Below, piece by piece: positions 4,905 to 5,804 of a stretch of 5,804 nucleotides of DNA (its first letter is position 1; the number at the start of each line of letters is the position of its first letter). Below the pieces are notes generated by a model that searched no databases, was not told the origin of the DNA, and was given only the letters and a program-made list of their open reading frames with translations. Position numbers and translations under genes: made by a program. Origin of the DNA: an uncultured Bacteroidota bacterium (GTDB lineage Bacteria > Bacteroidota > Bacteroidia > Chitinophagales > Chitinophagaceae); contig CAMLEX010000348.1 of assembly GCA_946479055.1 (NCBI GenBank), positions 1-5,804 on the forward strand, given 5' to 3'.

Positions 4905-5804
4905 TTATAACCCGTTGCTGTCATTGAGTGAATTGACAAGGCCAAGAATATCCATAAAGTTGTCAGGAGAAGGCGCTAATGGTGAAGTTGCCATTTTTTC
5001 CTGCCATTTTTTTAACTGGTACTTGCAATCTGCGTCCTGTTCTTCGCCAGAAACACAGCAAAGCAGGTTACCCCATTTTTTTGACATCCGTATAATATTA
5101 CCATCTGGTGTCATCAACATAATATATCTCTCGGAAATGTTGGGGATATGATCAGCATAAGCATAAATCGATTGTGAAAGATCTGCATCAGTACCGTCAT
5201 TATTATTTTCGTTAGGTGTAATAACTGAAGAACGGATTGCCCTGGCTATTCTTTTTACCGGCCTGTCTAATTTGGCTACCAGGGTTTTGCTTTTTTCAAG
5301 CATCTCATCTTCAGTTTGGTTAGCATTGATTCCGGTTGTTTGTGTTTTTCCAGAATCAGTTACTTTAGTTTTATCAGCAATACTACTGTCTTTACGATCT
5401 GTCGCCAGCGTTGTACTGTTTTCTTTATTGTCAGTAGTAACAGTAAATCTTATAATGCCATAAGCTACTGCTCCTATAAAAATAGCAGCGGCCGCATAAC
5501 GTAAAATTGGTGATAATCTCCTTACTGGTGTATTAACGGCTTCAGTCGTTGTGCCTAAACGGGTGGCAACTTTTTCCCACGCTGTTGTCGGAGGGGTAAC
5601 TTCCATATTATATAGCCTGGAAGAAAAAACGTTTTGGATTTGTTCGTTATCAAGGCCAGCTGTAATTTTTTCCCACGCAGATGCCGGTGGTGCCATTTCT
5701 GTATTGTATAGCCGGGAAGGAAATGTGTTTTGGAGATGAGCTTCTTCAAGTGCAGCAGCTATTTTTTCCCAGGCATGTGCTGGTGGAGTAACTTCCTGGT
5801 TGTA
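4905..5804 (-). CDS. Anti-sigma-like single-pass membrane protein with tandem W-motif repeats, 5' end outside window
   Basis: The frame is open through the right edge, so 299 residues are visible and the N-terminus is missing. The ATG at 5696 is only an internal methionine of a repeat. In order the visible part has: three tandem repeats of 32-33 residues (1-97), each with YNxExxPPxxAWEK; a basic flank (RRLSPILR); one membrane helix (YAAAAIFIGAVAYGIIRF, about 103-120); a Thr/Ser/Asn/Asp-rich linker; and a C-terminal domain with YIMLMTPDGNIIRMSKKW (about 227-244), a CC pair at 249-250, a third cysteine at 260, and a DNFMDILGLVNSL tail. The charge pattern puts the repeats in the cytoplasm and the C-terminal domain in the periplasm. 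This layout resembles uncharacterised Chitinophagaceae membrane proteins encoded after ECF sigma factors, so I infer a regulator of the anti-sigma kind. I see no zinc-binding anti-sigma motif. The membrane topology is fairly sure; the function is a guess. Confidence 0.65.
   Translation of the reverse strand, partial: YNQEVTPPAHAWEKIAAALEEAHLQNTFPSRLYNTEMAPPASAWEKITAGLDNEQIQNVFSSRLYNMEVTPPTTAWEKVATRLGTTTEAVNTPVRRLSPILRYAAAAIFIGAVAYGIIRFTVTTDNKENSTTLATDRKDSSIADKTKVTDSGKTQTTGINANQTEDEMLEKSKTLVAKLDRPVKRIARAIRSSVITPNENNNDGTDADLSQSIYAYADHIPNISERYIMLMTPDGNIIRMSKKWGNLLCCVSGEEQDADCKYQLKKWQEKMATSPLAPSPDNFMDILGLVNSLNDSNGL
5514..5804 (-). repeat. Tandem in-frame repeats, 96-99 bases, in the membrane protein gene
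   Basis: Read on the minus strand, units run 5804-5709, 5708-5613 and 5612-5514. Units 1 and 2 are exactly 96 bases (32 codons) and share YNxExxPPAxAWEKIxAxL near the start and QNxFxSRL at the end. Unit 3 keeps YNMEVTPPTTAWEKVATRL but diverges after that and runs into the membrane helix. The first visible unit begins at the window edge, so more copies may lie to the right. At DNA level the copies are diverged, so the array is old and probably selected as protein. Confidence 0.8.

Noticed and set aside
5694..5696. ATG as the start of the anti-sigma-like protein
   Set aside because: The frame stays open for 36 more codons to the window edge, and those codons encode another full copy of the repeat, so this methionine is internal.
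5551..5749. Frames on both strands with internally repeated peptides in the right-edge region
   Set aside because: They are shifted or antisense readings of the 96-base tandem repeats in the membrane protein gene, so their repetitiveness is inherited.

Overview
This is a chromosomal window from a Bacteroidota bacterium, most likely of the order Chitinophagales (Chitinophagaceae-like). The evidence is an AT-rich sequence, start codons without Shine-Dalgarno sites, several matches to the Bacteroidota -7 promoter element TAnnTTTG, a secreted protein of GLPGLI-like character, and a membrane protein of the anti-sigma-like type common in that family. The genus cannot be named from sequence alone. 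I see no mobile element, CRISPR array, tRNA or rRNA, and nothing that marks a recent transfer.

Layout, left to right. Positions 1-648 (+) hold the 3' part of a secreted GLPGLI/DUF4412-like protein whose start lies left of the window. It converges, with one base between the stop codons, on a small secreted protein of unknown function (about 650-1009, -). A 250-bp divergent promoter region follows, then a cytoplasmic protein built of twelve contiguous TPRs (1263-2684, +). After a 183-bp leader with a good -7 box comes a tightly coupled pair: a ComA-family phosphosulfolactate synthase-like enzyme (2868-3644) and shikimate dehydrogenase AroE (3644-4378), overlapping by one base (TGATG). A terminator-like hairpin for this pair is embedded in the 3' end of the convergent next gene. 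That gene is a hotdog-fold (4HBT) acyl-CoA thioesterase (4437-4865, -), preceded by a single-pass membrane protein of anti-sigma-like architecture (4905 to beyond 5804, -). Its visible cytoplasmic part is a tandem array of 32-residue repeats carrying a PPxxAWEK core.

How the genes may work together. AroE is ordinary aromatic amino-acid metabolism. Its translational coupling to a ComA homologue is the most biologically suggestive point. ComA adds sulfite to phosphoenolpyruvate in archaeal coenzyme M synthesis, but Bacteroidota do not make coenzyme M, so this enzyme either feeds another sulfonate product or has a different activity. The thioesterase and membrane protein could be co-transcribed (39-bp gap), but the sequence gives no functional link between them. 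The membrane protein hints at an ECF sigma factor gene just right of the window; that is inference. I found no convincing multi-gene system that is new as a whole. The items most worth following are the ComA/AroE coupling, the structured leader in front of it, and the tandem tryptophan-motif repeats at the right edge.
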